A stretch of DNA of 64,000 nucleotides from Cytophagales bacterium (GTDB lineage: Bacteria; Bacteroidota; Bacteroidia; Cytophagales; Cyclobacteriaceae), in the NCBI GenBank assembly GCA_022360015.1, contig JAKSDQ010000089.1, positions 62,001 to 126,000 of the forward strand, in the 5' to 3' direction. Positions 62,891 through 64,000 of the stretch are shown piece after piece. Numbering within the stretch: position 1 is the stretch's first letter; each line of letters starts with the position of its first letter. A program made the translations under genes and the position numbers. The notes under the pieces were generated by a model. It worked only from the letters and a program-made list of their open reading frames with translations, made no database searches and was not told the origin of the DNA.

Positions 62891-63742
62891 CTAAAAATTA
62901 AAATTATCAGGATCCGGCCCAACCCTTTCTCCCCTATCCAGGGCATCGATGCCGGTCATATCCTCCGTGCTAAGTTCAAAATCAAAAATATCGGCATTAC
63001 TGATGATTCTTTCCTTTTTCACTGATTTGGGAATCGTCACCACCCCTTTCTGCAGATTCCAGCGCAACACAATCTGAACCACTGTTTTTCGATACTTGCC
63101 GGCTAGGGCTACAAGCTCCGGGATTTCAAATATTTTTCCCTTCATCAAAGGTGACCACGCCTCATATTGAATACCATGCCGGTCGCAAAAATCCAGCAGG
63201 TTTTGCTGGACCAGGTATGGGTGAAACTCCATCTGATTAACCATAGGTGTAATTTCGGCATCCGGCAGCAAATCTTCCAGGTGGTGTTGCATAAAATTGC
63301 TCACCCCAATGGCTTTGGCTTTTCCCTGCCGGTAGATCTCTTCCATAGCTTTCCAGGTAGCTTTGTATTTTCCCTTGACAGGCCAGTGGACAAGGTACAG
63401 ATCCAGGTAATCCAATCGCAACTTGTTAAGGCTTTCTTCAAAGGCTTGTAAGGTACTTTCATACCCCTGCTCGGAGTTCCACACTTTGGAAGTTATAAAT
63501 ATGTTTTTCCGATCGACAGCGCTGTTATTGACGGCATTTCCAACGCCCTCTTCATTTCCGTAAATGGCGGCAGTATCGATGTGTCTGTATCCGGCCTCCA
63601 GAGCATAAGCTATGGCCTGTTCTACCTCATTGCCATCTTCGGCGAGATAAACACCCAGTCCCAGGTAGGGCATACGCACGCCATTAGCCAGTGTAACCGT
63701 TCCGTCGATGCCTGTAATATTTAATTTTGCTTTGGTTTCCAT
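62891..63742 (-). CDS. Aldo/keto reductase
   Basis: This 283-residue protein is a single AKR barrel: GYRHIDTAAIYGNEEGVG (catalytic Asp and Tyr), FITSKVW (Lys), LDLYLVHWP (His) and the NADPH-binding IPKSVKKERIISN. It reduces aldehydes or ketones with NADPH. The sequence resembles the AKR5-like bacterial group (2,5-diketogluconate reductase type), but the substrate cannot be read. It is a single gene; its stop abuts repeat copy 7. Confidence 0.9.
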   Translation of the reverse strand: METKAKLNITGIDGTVTLANGVRMPYLGLGVYLAEDGNEVEQAIAYALEAGYRHIDTAAIYGNEEGVGNAVNNSAVDRKNIFITSKVWNSEQGYESTLQAFEESLNKLRLDYLDLYLVHWPVKGKYKATWKAMEEIYRQGKAKAIGVSNFMQHHLEDLLPDAEITPMVNQMEFHPYLVQQNLLDFCDRHGIQYEAWSPLMKGKIFEIPELVALAGKYRKTVVQIVLRWNLQKGVVTIPKSVKKERIISNADIFDFELSTEDMTGIDALDRGERVGPDPDNFNF

Positions 63743-63799
63743 ACAAGCAAAAATAAGACTTACATGATAAATATCATGCCGGGGAGCGTTTAAATTGAA

Positions 63800-63958
63800 T
63801 CACTGCCCTGGTAGATTTGATAATGCCCCGCTGTTCAGTCCGCCAGCAGCAAAAAGATTAAGCGCAGGTTCATCACTGGTTTCACGCAGTTGCAAATTGA
63901 CAGTCGCTCCAATGGCATCCGCATCTTCCCAAATTCGTAAATAAGAAAAAAAATTTGA
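63800..63958 (-). pseudogene. Coding remnant without a start
   Basis: A minus-strand frame of 52 codons (ATVNLQLRETSDEPALNLFA, then LNSGALSNLPGQ) ends at 63800 and is blocked upstream by TGA at 63959-63961, after an A/T run. It looks coding but I do not recognise the protein. It may be the damaged end of a gene reaching past the window. Confidence 0.3.
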
Positions 63959-64000
63959 TCAATGACATAGGGTATTTGATAAAATTTGTGTCTCCCCTGG

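Noticed and set aside
1-64000. CRISPR array, tRNA, rRNA, integrase or transposase
   Set aside because: I looked for regularly spaced repeats, tRNA-like ends and recombinase motifs and saw none; a dedicated scan could still find a tRNA.

Overview
The window reads as a chromosome segment of a Bacteroidota bacterium, most likely of the Cytophagales type. The evidence is a SusC-family barrel, an outer-membrane TonB receptor with an N-terminal carboxypeptidase-regulatory domain, several MacB/FtsX-type permeases of about 800 residues, a PadR regulator coupled to a permease with a prefix domain, AraC-HTH/TPR sensor proteins, promoters of the TTTG / TAnnTTTG type, and few Shine-Dalgarno sequences. 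No rRNA, tRNA, CRISPR array or transposase was seen.

Layout. 0-6 kb: the end of a zinc/MDR dehydrogenase, an AraC-TPR sensor, an ankyrin lipoprotein with an acyltransferase, then decayed gene fragments (sigma factor, GrpB). 5.6-13 kb: a small unknown gene behind a candidate structured RNA leader, a TonB receptor with its AraC regulator and a direct-repeat operator, a zincin-like protease, a barrel-like protein and a lipoprotein with a truncated duplicate. 13.5-19 kb: a permease broken by one nonsense codon, a TonB receptor remnant, TolC and an HlyD-type adaptor. 19.4-27.7 kb: DUF427, then a four-gene block (secreted WD40 protein, secreted WD40-caspase fusion, and a convergent pair of unknown genes) bracketed by two remnants of the 3' end of an FtsX permease gene. 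27.7-48 kb: a pyruvate-kinase-like protein, an intact permease, HicAB, oxidoreductases, an LRR protein, an SGNH-like protein, small membrane proteins, several gene fragments, a PadR-permease pair and PanE. 48.5-56 kb: a SusC-like barrel with almost no plug, followed 4 bases later by a thioester alpha-2-macroglobulin that carries a SusC/RagA-type plug. 56-64 kb: unknown secreted proteins, a NarL-type two-component operon and an aldo/keto reductase.

Two loci look most like undescribed systems. In the first (48473-56003), the plug of a SusC transporter appears to have been moved onto a thioester alpha-2-macroglobulin, so barrel and protease-trap protein may assemble in trans. In the second (20321-25883), two adjacent secreted WD40 proteins, one ending in a caspase domain with its His/Cys dyad, sit in a bracketed island and would place a caspase-like protease in the periplasm.

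A palindromic interspersed repeat of roughly 130-195 bp occurs in seven full or partial copies. Six of them lie just past the stop codon of a minus-strand gene. Together with the many gene fragments and the repeated permease 3' ends, this points to a locus with frequent duplication, deletion and recombination. All assignments come from reading the sequence; no database search was run.
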